Shown piece by piece: positions 33,235-40,315 of a stretch of DNA of 57,905 nucleotides (position 1 is its first letter; each line of letters starts with the position of its first letter). The notes under the pieces are model-generated. The model was not told where the DNA came from. It worked only from the letters and a program-made list of their open reading frames with translations, and ran no database searches. Where the stretch lies: positions 1 to 57,905 of the forward strand of contig NZ_BCQI01000019.1 of NCBI RefSeq assembly GCF_001544355.1. Reading direction: 5' to 3'. Made by a program: the position numbers and the translations under genes. This DNA comes from Alicyclobacillus acidiphilus NBRC 100859 (GTDB lineage: Bacteria > Bacillota > Bacilli > Alicyclobacillales > Alicyclobacillaceae).

Positions 33235-33318
33235 TTCATGTAGGCAAACCTGTTCGAAAGTCAGGGGCGCAAAGCTTAGGGTCTAAGGGCAATGCCTATG
33301 ATCGCCTGGTTGCCTGAA
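33235..33318 (+). promoter_or_regulatory. Second cyclic di-GMP-I (GEMM-I) riboswitch
   Basis: The aptamer core begins with AGGCAAACC (33242-33250), then a TTCGAAAG hairpin, GGGGCGCAAAGCT, a GTCTAAGGG receptor region and the closing GGTTGCCT (33308-33315). The G20 equivalent is G and the A47 equivalent is present. A TATAAT box lies at 33202-33207. No terminator follows; the GGGGAGA ribosome site of the small secreted protein lies about 15 nt downstream, so translational control is likely. Confidence 0.87.
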
Positions 33319-33344
33319 TCCCACAGTAAGGGGAGAGATTGATT

Positions 33345-33557
33345 GTGAAAAAGTTTATCTTGTCAGCAGCAGCCGTCGCTGGAATCTGGGCGGCGACAAC
33401 CGCACCGGTATTTGCGAATGTCGTTCACGCAAACGGGAGCACTGGAGTTCCATCTGCGGTCGGTTCCAATTCTGGCAGTGTTCAGGGACAAACAAATCGT
33501 TCGACGACAGGTACCACGATGAAATTCACGAACGATGGCTGGGCCGTGTTAGTGTAA
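33345..33557 (+). CDS. Small secreted protein directly behind the c-di-GMP riboswitch
   Basis: A 70-aa protein from GTG 33345, which has GGGGAG nine bases upstream. It has a signal peptide (VKKFILSAAAVAGIWAATTAPVFA) with a likely cut after FANVVHA or VFA, leaving about 45 residues rich in Gly, Ser, Asn and Thr (GSTGVPSAVGSNSGSVQGQ) ending in KFTNDGWAVLV. No Cys is present. No family recognised. Its own strong terminator follows, so it may be made as an abundant monocistronic message set by c-di-GMP. Confidence 0.72.
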   Translation: MKKFILSAAAVAGIWAATTAPVFANVVHANGSTGVPSAVGSNSGSVQGQTNRSTTGTTMKFTNDGWAVLV

Positions 33558-33573
33558 AAGTTGTTCTTTACAT

Positions 33574-33603
33574 ATGGAGGAAGGAGCTCATTCCTTCCTC
33601 CAT
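33574..33603 (+). terminator. Intrinsic terminator after the small secreted protein
   Basis: A 12-bp perfect stem ATGGAGGAAGGA / TCCTTCCTCCAT with a 6-nt loop, followed by TGTCTTGATATT. The open frame that reads through it is rejected as the start of the kinase gene. Confidence 0.7.
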
Positions 33604-33639
33604 TGTCTTGATATTGAAGCCGATAGGGGTAAAACGTAT

Positions 33640-34317
33640 ATGACACATACGAAACCAGTTTTGCCTGCCTTCGACGAGGTGGACCACGGTATTCGGATTC
33701 TCGAAGAAGAGCGCAGAAGGATTGCCCGTGATCTGCATGATGGGCCCGCTCAGACGTTGACCAATATCAGTATGAAACTCGAAGTCTTGAAAATGATGAT
33801 CGATTCTGATGTGGAAATGGCAAAGAATCAAGTCGATCAACTCCATAAGAAAGTCGGTTCCGTGATTCGTGAAATTCGCCATTTGATTTACGATCTTCGT
33901 CCAATCGCGGTGGATGAAGTCGGCTTGTTTGAGGCGACGAAAGCCTTATGCACGCAGCTTCAGCAAAACTGGAATGTGCCCATCGAAATACACGTGCCGG
34001 ACTCGGTTGAATCCAAGTCGATTGCGCCTGCCAGGCAAGTCGCTTTGTATCGGTTGATTCAAGAGATCCTGAACAACATGAAGAAACACGCGCAGGCAAA
34101 GACTATTACGTTGACCGTTTCGCAAGAGAACGATGAACTGCGAATTACGATTTGCGACGACGGTGTTGGCTTTGATCCGAATCACATTCCTGCTGGTCAC
34201 TACGGACTTCTCGGCATGAAGGAACGGGCTTTGTATCTCGGCGGAACATTGGAGATTGATTCTGTCATTGGAGAAGGCAGCACGTTTGTGATTCGTGTCC
34301 CCGTGCGCAAAGGGTGA
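33640..34317 (+). CDS. Soluble DegS/NarX-type histidine kinase
   Basis: A 225-aa kinase consisting only of the HisKA_3 dimerisation domain and an HATPase domain. The phosphorylation site is His33 in RRRIARDLHDGPAQTLTNI; the ATP lid has ICDDGVGFDP and HYGLLGMKERA. There is no membrane segment or sensor domain, so input must come from a partner. The ATG at 33640 has TAGGGG upstream; the longer frame would start within the terminator. It lies 6 bp before the TPR/HD-GYP gene. The CheY-like protein upstream is a candidate target. Confidence 0.85.
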   Translation: MTHTKPVLPAFDEVDHGIRILEEERRRIARDLHDGPAQTLTNISMKLEVLKMMIDSDVEMAKNQVDQLHKKVGSVIREIRHLIYDLRPIAVDEVGLFEATKALCTQLQQNWNVPIEIHVPDSVESKSIAPARQVALYRLIQEILNNMKKHAQAKTITLTVSQENDELRITICDDGVGFDPNHIPAGHYGLLGMKERALYLGGTLEIDSVIGEGSTFVIRVPVRKG

Positions 34318-34323
34318 CGGATA

Positions 34324-35784
34324 ATGAACTGGGATGAAACGTTTGGCGTTGCCAAGAGCATACTGTCCAAGGGACTTTTTCATATGGCAAACAGCATGTT
34401 TCTGCAATTGGAGAGTCAGATAGCTGAACATTCTGACGAAAATGCGGTTGGCGAATTGTACGACGAGATCGGGAAAATCTATCTTCTGAGATTTCCGGAT
34501 TACAAGAAATCCATTCAATACTTCACAAAGGCCATTGAATATGCAAGCGATGAGGACTCCAGAGCGAAATACACCATTCATCTGAGTGTCGCATATTTGA
34601 AAATGTCAGAATTTGACACATGTTATCGGTATTTGACAGGCTTGGTGGAAGATTTGAGCGGCATGTCCGACCAGACCAAAGGGATGCTGTTTGCCAATTT
34701 GTCCGCGATTCAAGGGATCAATGGATTTTATGATCAAGCCATCGTCAGCACAGAACGCAGTGAGCAATTCTTCTCGAATACCCAAACGCCGTTGCCCGAG
34801 TCCATCCTATCGAACAACCGAGGGTTGGCTTATCTTGAACTCGGAATGTACGATGAGGCGGAATGTCACCTAAAAAGAGCTATGGAGCTTGGTGGACGGG
34901 ACTTTATGGAGCCATTGTCGGAGTTGGGGCGGCTTTGTCTGCTTCAGAATCGATTGGGAGAAAGTGTGCAGTACGCCGAACGTGCGCTTGACGTCATTTG
35001 GTCGTCCATCATCAGCTACAACAAGGAGGAAGTCGCCCGCCTGTGCAACTTGTTTGCAAATATTGCGATTCGAATGAGACAAGTCGATTTAGCCATGAGC
35101 CTCGGCGAAAAAGCGCAGGTCCTCTTTGGGCAATTGGGCATGTGGAGACAGTGGCAAAACCTTGAGTCTCAATTGGAACACTGGGCGGAAGAGCAGCCCC
35201 ATCCCTCCACGTTAGGTGACGATCACGCAATTTCACTGGGGCGAATTCGACATTTCTTACAATGCTTAGAAGCGTTGAACTTGCAGGAATTAAGTGGCTC
35301 GGAAGTCTCAAATCTATTGGACGTCCGCAGTTACTATGTTCAGCGCTTTGGAATTGAACTGGAGTTGCCTGAACAGGACGTCCACAATTTGATATTGGCC
35401 TCTCGGTTTGCGGATTATGGACTTACGGCGCTGGAGAGCGAAGTCGTCATGGATCCCATGCGCTCGGAAGTCGCCTTTGAACAATACAAGCTGCATCCAT
35501 CACTTGGGGTCAAGATGGTAAAAGCACTCAATCTGTCCGATCCCATTGCCGCAATTATCGCGGATCACCACGAAAACTACGACGGCTCTGGATATCCGGT
35601 GGGGAAAAGCGGGGCCCAAATCAACCATCTCTCGCGCGTGTTTCGCGTGGTAGATCGATATGCCAACGGGATCGTCATGGAGGATATGTCCCATTTTGAA
35701 CTGATGGATGATATCGTTTCAAAGCGCGGGACAACTTTCGATCCGGAGATAGTGGACGCTTTCGTAACCATGCACAGGGTATAA
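34324..35784 (+). CDS. TPR protein with a degenerate HD-GYP domain
   Basis: A 486-aa cytoplasmic protein. Residues 1-300 are helical TPR-like repeats. The C-terminal 150 residues match HD-GYP phosphodiesterases: HPSLG (His391) and HHENYDGSGYP (415-425), where the GYP motif reads GYP. At the place of the catalytic HDIGK the sequence is FADYGLT (Ala363-Asp364), so the first metal-ligand His is lost. It may bind c-di-GMP without cleaving it, or be a scaffold. The start has a GGGTGA-type site and follows the kinase by 6 bp. Confidence 0.8.
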   Translation: MNWDETFGVAKSILSKGLFHMANSMFLQLESQIAEHSDENAVGELYDEIGKIYLLRFPDYKKSIQYFTKAIEYASDEDSRAKYTIHLSVAYLKMSEFDTCYRYLTGLVEDLSGMSDQTKGMLFANLSAIQGINGFYDQAIVSTERSEQFFSNTQTPLPESILSNNRGLAYLELGMYDEAECHLKRAMELGGRDFMEPLSELGRLCLLQNRLGESVQYAERALDVIWSSIISYNKEEVARLCNLFANIAIRMRQVDLAMSLGEKAQVLFGQLGMWRQWQNLESQLEHWAEEQPHPSTLGDDHAISLGRIRHFLQCLEALNLQELSGSEVSNLLDVRSYYVQRFGIELELPEQDVHNLILASRFADYGLTALESEVVMDPMRSEVAFEQYKLHPSLGVKMVKALNLSDPIAAIIADHHENYDGSGYPVGKSGAQINHLSRVFRVVDRYANGIVMEDMSHFELMDDIVSKRGTTFDPEIVDAFVTMHRV

Positions 35785-35846
35785 GTGCCGTTTGGTGGCT
35801 ACCTCCCCTTGAAACATTCCACCTGACCTGCAAAGCATAGTCGGAG

Positions 35847-35876
35847 CGAACCGGCCCGAGGCCGGTTCGTGCATTT
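35847..35876 (+). terminator. Terminator-like hairpin after the HD-GYP gene
   Basis: A 9-bp GC-rich stem CGAACCGGC / GCCGGTTCG with a 5-nt loop, followed by TGCATTTTG. It is the probable end of the kinase/HD-GYP transcript. Confidence 0.7.
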
Positions 35877-35887
35877 TGTGGCGCCGT

Positions 35888-35911
35888 GGGGATGGGGATG
35901 GGGATGGGGAT
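35888..35911. repeat. Hexanucleotide repeat, four copies of GGGGAT
   Basis: Four perfect 6-bp units ending six bases before the first palindrome of array copy B. Confidence 0.85.
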
Positions 35912-35917
35912 GGCCTG

Positions 35918-36108
35918 AATAAGCGTCTCTCAGCGGCTTATTCGCAGAAATCCGCCGGATCGGCAGGATTTAAGCGGTCCAGGGCCGCTTATTCGTGTCG
36001 AATCGGCGGGATCGGGTCGGTTTTCCGCAGCTTAAGCGTCCCACGGCAGCTTATTTCGCGGCATTTGCCCGGATTCAGGCACTTAAGCGGCCCAGGGCCG
36101 CTTATTCG
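35918..36108. repeat. Four-palindrome array, copy B
   Basis: Palindrome arms begin at 35918, 35969, 36031 and 36082 (spacing 51, 62, 51, identical to copy A). Stems have the form (A/T)TAAGCG...CGCTTATT with changing loops such as TCTCTCAG and GCCCAGGG. The middle spacer contains GTGTCGAATCGGCGGGATCGGG. Between two plus-strand transcription units. Confidence 0.85.
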
Positions 36109-36228
36109 TGCAGCCCTCGGTCCAGCGCCCGGTCCAGCCCTCGGTCCAGCGCCCGGTCCAGCGCCCGGTCCAGCGCCCGGTCCAGCGCCCGGTCCAGCGC
36201 CCGGTCCAGCGCCCGGTCCAGCGCCCCG
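36109..36228. repeat. 12-bp tandem repeat, ten copies
   Basis: Ten units of TCCAGCGCCCGG, two or three with a CCCTCGG variant, starting directly after the last palindrome of copy B. All six frames give low-complexity peptides (for example PVQR or GAGP repeats) with no start signal, so it is non-coding. Confidence 0.92.
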
Positions 36229-36336
36229 CCCTGAACCTCGGTTCAAGTGGAACAAATTACCTGGCGTTCGCGGGCTGTGTATTTGTTACCTGCATTGGAG
36301 ACCGTAAGGTCAGTGCATTGGGAGGGGGTGAGGTGA

Positions 36337-36546
36337 TTGCAACAGCCTATTCGATTGGGTTCGCATGAAATGATGGAACTTCACGAGCTTCTCAACTTCA
36401 AGACGATTTGTGCGGCGAAAGCGAAAGCCATTGATGGATTGGTCACGGATGAACAACTTAAGGCGCTGGTGCAACAAGACCTGCAACAATCTCTGAAAGC
36501 GTTGGATGAGTTGCAAACGCTCTTGGGGCGTGCACAAGTTCAGTAA
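36337..36546 (+). CDS. Small spore-coat-associated protein, pair 1
   Basis: A 69-aa helical protein: GSHEMMELHELLNFKTICAAKAKAIDGLVTDEQLKALVQQDL. The HE-MELHELLNFK pattern recurs in the paralogue at 38154 (HETMEVHELLAMK). Short CotF-related proteins of this type precede CotF genes in spore formers. The TTG start has a GAGGTGA site. It is 27 bp upstream of the CotF-like gene. Confidence 0.75.
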   Translation: MQQPIRLGSHEMMELHELLNFKTICAAKAKAIDGLVTDEQLKALVQQDLQQSLKALDELQTLLGRAQVQ

Positions 36547-36573
36547 CAAGTTCAGTAATCGGAGGGATATGGA

Positions 36574-36972
36574 ATGACAGATCCGGGCACAAACGCCAAT
36601 CCGAATATGGGAAAACCGCTGGATATAGCGGACTTTACCGACCTGATTGGGTTTGCCAACGCTTCTGCGGCGCTGGAGTTTTTGATCACAGTGAAAAGTG
36701 GGATTCGCAACGCTGCGATGTCTCTCACGGAGTGCGCCACCCCCGAAGTCCGCGCCGTGGTTCGAAACCAGCTGTTTCAGGCCTTGGACATGCATGAGAA
36801 ATTGTCGCAACTGATGATTGATAAAGGGTGGCTGCACCCGTACAACCCGGGAGAACAAATTCAGATGGACGCCAAATCCGCGCAAAAGACCGCTGAGATC
36901 GCAAAATTGCCGTTGTTTAAAGACAGAACCAAAGTGCTCGAGACATTCGACACACCACAGAGACCTCACTAA
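36574..36972 (+). CDS. CotF-like spore coat protein, pair 1
   Basis: A 132-aa coat F-domain protein. The ferritin-like helical pattern is seen in FLITVKSGIRNAAMSLTECATPEVRAVVRNQLFQALDMHEKLSQLMIDKGWLHPYNPGEQI. The GW-(L/Y)HPYNP motif is a CotF signature, and the paralogue at 38384 has the same one. An extra tail (KSAQKTAEIAKLPLFKDRTK) is lacking in the paralogue. GGAGGG precedes the ATG. Probably deposited on the spore coat. Confidence 0.85.
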   Translation: MTDPGTNANPNMGKPLDIADFTDLIGFANASAALEFLITVKSGIRNAAMSLTECATPEVRAVVRNQLFQALDMHEKLSQLMIDKGWLHPYNPGEQIQMDAKSAQKTAEIAKLPLFKDRTKVLETFDTPQRPH

Positions 36973-36985
36973 GGAGAGAGTGATC

Positions 36986-38122
36986 ATGAAGGCGGTCACC
37001 TATCAAGGGATGAAGAATGTCGTGGTCAAAGAGGTGCCAGATCCAAAGATCGAAAAACCAGACGACATGATTGTCAAAATCTCGAGTACCGCCATTTGCG
37101 GCTCTGACTTGCATCTCATCCATGGAATGATTCCCAATTTGCCGACAGACTATGTGATTGGTCATGAGCCGATGGGTATCGTGGAAGAAGTTGGACCGCA
37201 AGTCACCAAGCTGAAAAAGGGCGATCGGGTGATCATCCCCTTTAATGTGGCGTGCGGCGAGTGCTTTTACTGTACGCACCAATTGGAGAGTCAGTGTGAG
37301 CGAGCGAATCCGTATGAAGATACGGGTGGTTTTTTCGGGTACTCGCACACCACCGGAGGGTATGCAGGCGGTCAAGCTCAATATATGCGCGTACCGTTTG
37401 CCAATTTCACGTCCTTTAAAATTCCAGACAATTGCGAGGTCGAGGATGAAAAACTCGCCTTAATCGCAGACGCGATGAGCACCGCGTATTGGACTGCCGA
37501 CAACGCTGGCATCAAGAACGGCGATACGGTGGTCGTCCTTGGATGCGGCCCGGTTGGCTTGTTGACGCAGAAATTTGCTTGGATGAAAGGCGCGAAACGG
37601 GTGATCGCGGTCGATTATCTGGAGTATCGGCTGGAGCACGCCAAACGCACCAACCACGTGGAAATCGTCAACTTCGAGAACCAGCAGGATACCGGCGTGT
37701 ATCTGAACGAGTTGACGCAAGGCGGTGCTGACGTCGTGATCGATTGCGTGGGCATGGACGGAAAAATGACGCCGGTCGAGGTGTTGGAGTCCGCGTTGAA
37801 ACTTCAGGGCGGAACGTTGGGCCCAATCGAAATCGCGGTCGAAGCTGTCCGAAGAGGTGGGACGATTCAGATCACAGGTGTGTACGGATCGCGATATAAC
37901 GGCTTTCCGCTTGGGCACATCATGAATCGAAATATCAATATCCGTTCGGGACAGGCCCCGGTAATTCACTACATGCCCTACATGTACGAACTCGTGTCAC
38001 AGGGAAAGGTCGACCCTGGCGACGTGATCACCCACGTGTTGCCGCTCGATCAGGCCAAACAAGGATATGAACTGTTCGATTCGCGATCAGACGGCTGCAT
38101 TAAGGTGATTCTGAAGCCGTAA
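36986..38122 (+). CDS. Zinc-dependent alcohol / formaldehyde-type dehydrogenase
   Basis: A 378-aa MDR-superfamily dehydrogenase. Catalytic zinc ligands Cys38 (CGSDLHLIHG) and His60-Glu61 (GHEPMG), structural zinc lobe Cys90, Cys93, Cys96, Cys104, and the nucleotide-binding GCGPVG (186-191) are all present. The long insert after the zinc lobe (GGFFGYSHTTGGYAGGQAQYMRVP) is typical of glutathione-independent formaldehyde dehydrogenase-like enzymes. AAGGAGAG precedes the ATG; the frame upstream to 36818 is a shadow over the CotF gene. It lies between two coat-protein pairs, so sporulation-linked expression is likely. Confidence 0.85.
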   Translation: MKAVTYQGMKNVVVKEVPDPKIEKPDDMIVKISSTAICGSDLHLIHGMIPNLPTDYVIGHEPMGIVEEVGPQVTKLKKGDRVIIPFNVACGECFYCTHQLESQCERANPYEDTGGFFGYSHTTGGYAGGQAQYMRVPFANFTSFKIPDNCEVEDEKLALIADAMSTAYWTADNAGIKNGDTVVVLGCGPVGLLTQKFAWMKGAKRVIAVDYLEYRLEHAKRTNHVEIVNFENQQDTGVYLNELTQGGADVVIDCVGMDGKMTPVEVLESALKLQGGTLGPIEIAVEAVRRGGTIQITGVYGSRYNGFPLGHIMNRNINIRSGQAPVIHYMPYMYELVSQGKVDPGDVITHVLPLDQAKQGYELFDSRSDGCIKVILKP

Positions 38123-38153
38123 TCACCGTGAACTTGTTCAAAGGGGGAGCAAG

Positions 38154-38387
38154 ATGGAGCAAAAGGCGTTCGCAATCCATGAGACGATGGAAGTTCACGA
38201 GCTTCTGGCCATGAAGAACGTATGTGTGACCAAATCTTTGACGATGCAGGTGCTTGTGAGCGATCCACCCTTGTTAAGCTTGCTCAAGACGTGTGTCGCG
38301 ACGGATCGGCGGCACATTCAGGAGCTGCGAGATCTGATGTCCGATGCGCGCATCATGACGAACCACCAAGGAGCGACCCGGCCATGA
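38154..38387 (+). CDS. Small spore-coat-associated protein, pair 2
   Basis: A 77-aa paralogue of the protein at 36337, sharing the H-E-x-M-E-x-H-E-L-L pattern (HETMEVHELLAMKNVCVTKS) and a helical layout. A GGGGGAG site precedes the ATG. Its stop overlaps the next start (ATGA), so it is coupled to the CotF-like gene. Confidence 0.75.
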   Translation: MEQKAFAIHETMEVHELLAMKNVCVTKSLTMQVLVSDPPLLSLLKTCVATDRRHIQELRDLMSDARIMTNHQGATRP

Positions 38388-38677
38388 ACCCAATTCTCGA
38401 GACGTTGACTGGGACCGCGGCGATGACAGACCAAGTCGTGGCGTCCGATTTGTTGATCACAAGCAAGTCATGCGTGTGGAGTTATGCCGCGGCGCTCACG
38501 GAAACCGCTTCGGCGGACGTCCGGGCCGTACTTCGCAAACAATTGGAAGACGCCATTCACGTTCACGAACAAGTCTTTCAGTACATGATGGAACGTGGGT
38601 GGTATCACGCCTACAATCCGGAGGAACAGATCCGACTCGACCTGCAAAACGCCGAGACGGCGCTCAACCTCCAGTAA
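38384..38677 (+). CDS. CotF-like spore coat protein, pair 2
   Basis: A 97-aa coat F-domain protein with LLITSKSCVWSYAAALTETASADVRAVLRKQLEDAIHVHEQVFQYMMERGWYHAYNPEEQI, closely parallel to the protein at 36574 but shorter at both ends. The ATG at 38384 overlaps the preceding stop; the upstream frame to 38222 is a shadow. Together the two pairs suggest duplication of a coat-gene unit around the dehydrogenase. Confidence 0.83.
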   Translation: MNPILETLTGTAAMTDQVVASDLLITSKSCVWSYAAALTETASADVRAVLRKQLEDAIHVHEQVFQYMMERGWYHAYNPEEQIRLDLQNAETALNLQ

Positions 38678-38690
38678 GGGTGTATGTGGA

Positions 38691-38728
38691 GTGGAGTCGG
38701 ATATTCAAATGTTGTCATCCGACTCCAC
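38691..38728. terminator. Hairpin between convergent coat operon and ArsR gene
   Basis: A 12-bp perfect stem GTGGAGTCGGAT / ATCCGACTCCAC with a 14-nt loop; it covers the end of the ArsR gene. No U-run, so probably a shared transcript end with moderate strength. Confidence 0.6.
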
Positions 38729-39058
38729 AATCGCCTTCAAATGAGACAGGTGGTTGTCCCAATACCGATTGAAGAAAGAGAGCCACTGTTGAAGTTCGTT
38801 CAGGGGATCAGGTGTCAATATGTACCGGGTCTCTCGGCCAATTTTGCGAGCGCACACCAGCCTGGCATCAGCCAATACTTGCAGGTGCTTGTTGATTGCC
38901 GTCCTGCTGATGGGGAAACGCTTTGCGATTGCGGCTATCGACATTTCGCGCTCCGCTTGGGCGAGTAATGTGAGCAACTGGCGGCGTGTGGGATCGGCAA
39001 TCGCTTGAAACACATCGCGCTGGAACTTGTTGTTGACCAAATTGCCCATCTTAGCCAT
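38705..39058 (-). CDS. ArsR-family regulator paired with an SRPBCC gene
   Basis: A 117-aa winged-helix protein with VFQAIADPTRRQLLTLLAQAEREMSIAAIAKRFPISRTAINKHLQVLADARLV. ArsR genes in tandem with an AHSA1/SRPBCC gene are a common pair in Firmicutes. The ATG at 39058 overlaps the SRPBCC stop by eight bases, so they are one operon. No Cys pair for metals is seen. The palindromic sites at 39494-39548 are its probable operators. Confidence 0.82.
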   Translation of the reverse strand: MAKMGNLVNNKFQRDVFQAIADPTRRQLLTLLAQAEREMSIAAIAKRFPISRTAINKHLQVLADARLVCARKIGRETRYILTPDPLNELQQWLSFFNRYWDNHLSHLKAIVESDDNI

Positions 39059-39473
39059 CGAATCGGGAAGGTAGCTTTTCCTTGACGATGTTCTCCCATC
39101 CGCTGTCCATGATGTCGCGAACCATCGGATGAGGCTGACCAAACTCCGTCACTTTCTCGGGGTCCCAGCCGGAATGAATCAGAGTGAACTCCGTTTTGTC
39201 TTCCAAGCGCTTCAATTCAAACGACAGATGCCAGTCCTTCCCCCAGTCAAATCCTACGCGGTGAGGCGGATCCAATTCGGTCACTTTACATGGCGAATCT
39301 CCATAGGGACCTGCATGAAGAACGAATTCGTGTCCCAAAATCGGTTCGAACGTGTTTGGCATCCACCATGAAGCGATTCCGTCGGCTGTGGACACAGCTT
39401 CCTACACCTTCTCGATTGGCGCGTTGAGTACAATGGTTTTGCGGATTTCCGGAAGTGCTTCCCGAGCGCCCAT
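39051..39473 (-). pseudogene. SRPBCC/AHSA1-domain gene interrupted by an in-frame amber codon
   Basis: From ATG 39473 (perfect GGAGGT site eight bases upstream) the frame reads MGAREALPEIRKTIVLNAPIEKV, then TAG at 39404-39402, then EAVSTADGIASWWMPNTF and a full AHSA1 domain to 39051. Family members normally have Trp at that place (KVWEAVST), so a TGG to TAG change explains the stop. A GTG at 39395 could restart a 114-aa protein lacking the first strand. Either a recent pseudogene or a gene rescued by reinitiation. Confidence 0.8.
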
Positions 39474-39493
39474 GGTTATACCTCCAAAGATTT

Positions 39494-39548
39494 ATAACAC
39501 CATTTGGTATCGAATGAACATCGCAATCATAACACCAAAAGGTGTTAT
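39494..39548. promoter_or_regulatory. Two tandem palindromic operators before the SRPBCC/ArsR operon
   Basis: ATAACACCAAAAGGTGTTAT (39529-39548) is a perfect 20-bp palindrome; ATAACACCATTTGGTAT (39494-39510) is a close second copy. Centres are 35 bp apart. They lie 20-75 bp upstream of the start codon, suitable for autorepression by the ArsR protein. Confidence 0.7.
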
Positions 39549-39676
39549 GTCAAGGTCCATCTTTGATTTTCCTGTTGTGAGGCTAGAAAGAAGACGAATG
39601 ATCGTTGCAAGAGAGGAGATAAACGCAGTCTTGAACGACGGGCGACAGCATGAGCCATCGCCCGTCCAACTTCAGA

Positions 39677-39781
39677 TTAGTAACCGGATGTTCCGTAAGG
39701 AACGAGAAGAATGAAGAGGACGAAGATGATCAAAAAGACCACCGCCCAACGGGTGTATGCACCAAATGCTCCGTCATACAT
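39677..39781 (-). CDS. YjcZ-like sporulation micro-protein (34 aa)
   Basis: From ATG 39781, with GGGGGTG upstream: MYDGAFGAYTRWAVV, then a single hydrophobic helix (FLIIFVLFILLV) and PYGTSGY. It matches its paralogue at 42743 in 20 of the first 23 positions or so, including GAYTRWAVVFLIIFVLF, and the pattern is that of YjcZ-family small membrane proteins of spores. A CATATTCT string about 35-40 nt upstream resembles a mother-cell sigma -10; the paralogue has CATAGTGT at the same distance. Confidence 0.8.
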   Translation of the reverse strand: MYDGAFGAYTRWAVVFLIIFVLFILLVPYGTSGY

Positions 39782-39896
39782 GTTTTTCACCCCCTGGTTG
39801 ACAAGCATATTCGAGAATATGTCAAGCTGAGGTGTCTTGGTAATGATGTTCACCCGATTTAGGGAGCCGTTTCATGGCCGATCACGAAGCTGAAGG

Positions 39897-40175
39897 TTAG
39901 AAAAACGTATTCTCAGGCTGCGTCCGATTCGGTGGGAGCGGAATGGACGGAACAATCCCCAGCTCCGGTTGACGAAAATTTGGTTGTGGGAGCTGGGGTG
40001 TCCGCGAGATATCGAGACGTTCATGCAGTTTCTCAACGGATGTGCTGATACTTTCTAGTTCTTCGCGGATGCCTGGCAAATCCTTGAGTTGGCGTTTCAA
40101 GGCGCGTAATTCTCGAAGCACTTGCGATTCGGAACCTGCCTTGTTTGCGGGAAGAGACTTCTGTTTTCGTATCAT
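39897..40175 (-). CDS. Hypothetical coiled-coil protein
   Basis: A 92-aa protein without a recognised family. The centre (SQVLRELRALKRQLKDLPGIREELESISTSVEKLHERLD) is a likely coiled coil, and the C-terminus is Pro-rich (PQLPQPNF, IPLPPNRTQ). ATG 40175 has GAGGAG twelve bases upstream; the frame is open to 40301. Next to ribF, 140 bp away and co-directional. Confidence 0.5.
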   Translation of the reverse strand: MIRKQKSLPANKAGSESQVLRELRALKRQLKDLPGIREELESISTSVEKLHERLDISRTPQLPQPNFRQPELGIVPSIPLPPNRTQPENTFF

Positions 40176-40315
40176 GTGGGTGTCGCACTCCTCATTCAGC
40201 AAGATTGGGGTATTGCACGCGGTGGAGCAGGACGAACCTTCTCCAGATTGCATTACAAAGTATGTAGCGCCCCAATCTGTTTGATAGAGGTATTTGTCCA
40301 ACTGTTAGAACAACC

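Noticed and set aside
33242-33315. cGAMP-type (GEMM-Ib) variant
   Set aside because: The base equivalent to G20 is G in both aptamers, as in c-di-GMP binders.
33574-33639. N-terminal extension of the histidine kinase
   Set aside because: It lies in a terminator hairpin, and the ATG at 33640 has its own ribosome site.
35876-36336. Insertion sequence remnant
   Set aside because: No transposase fragment, terminal inverted repeats or target duplication could be seen around the arrays.
35989-36368. Collagen-like or PVQR-repeat protein frames
   Set aside because: They arise in all frames from the 12-bp satellite and lack start signals.
36818-36985. N-terminal extension of the dehydrogenase
   Set aside because: It overlaps the CotF gene in another frame; the ATG at 36986 with AAGGAGAG starts the known fold.
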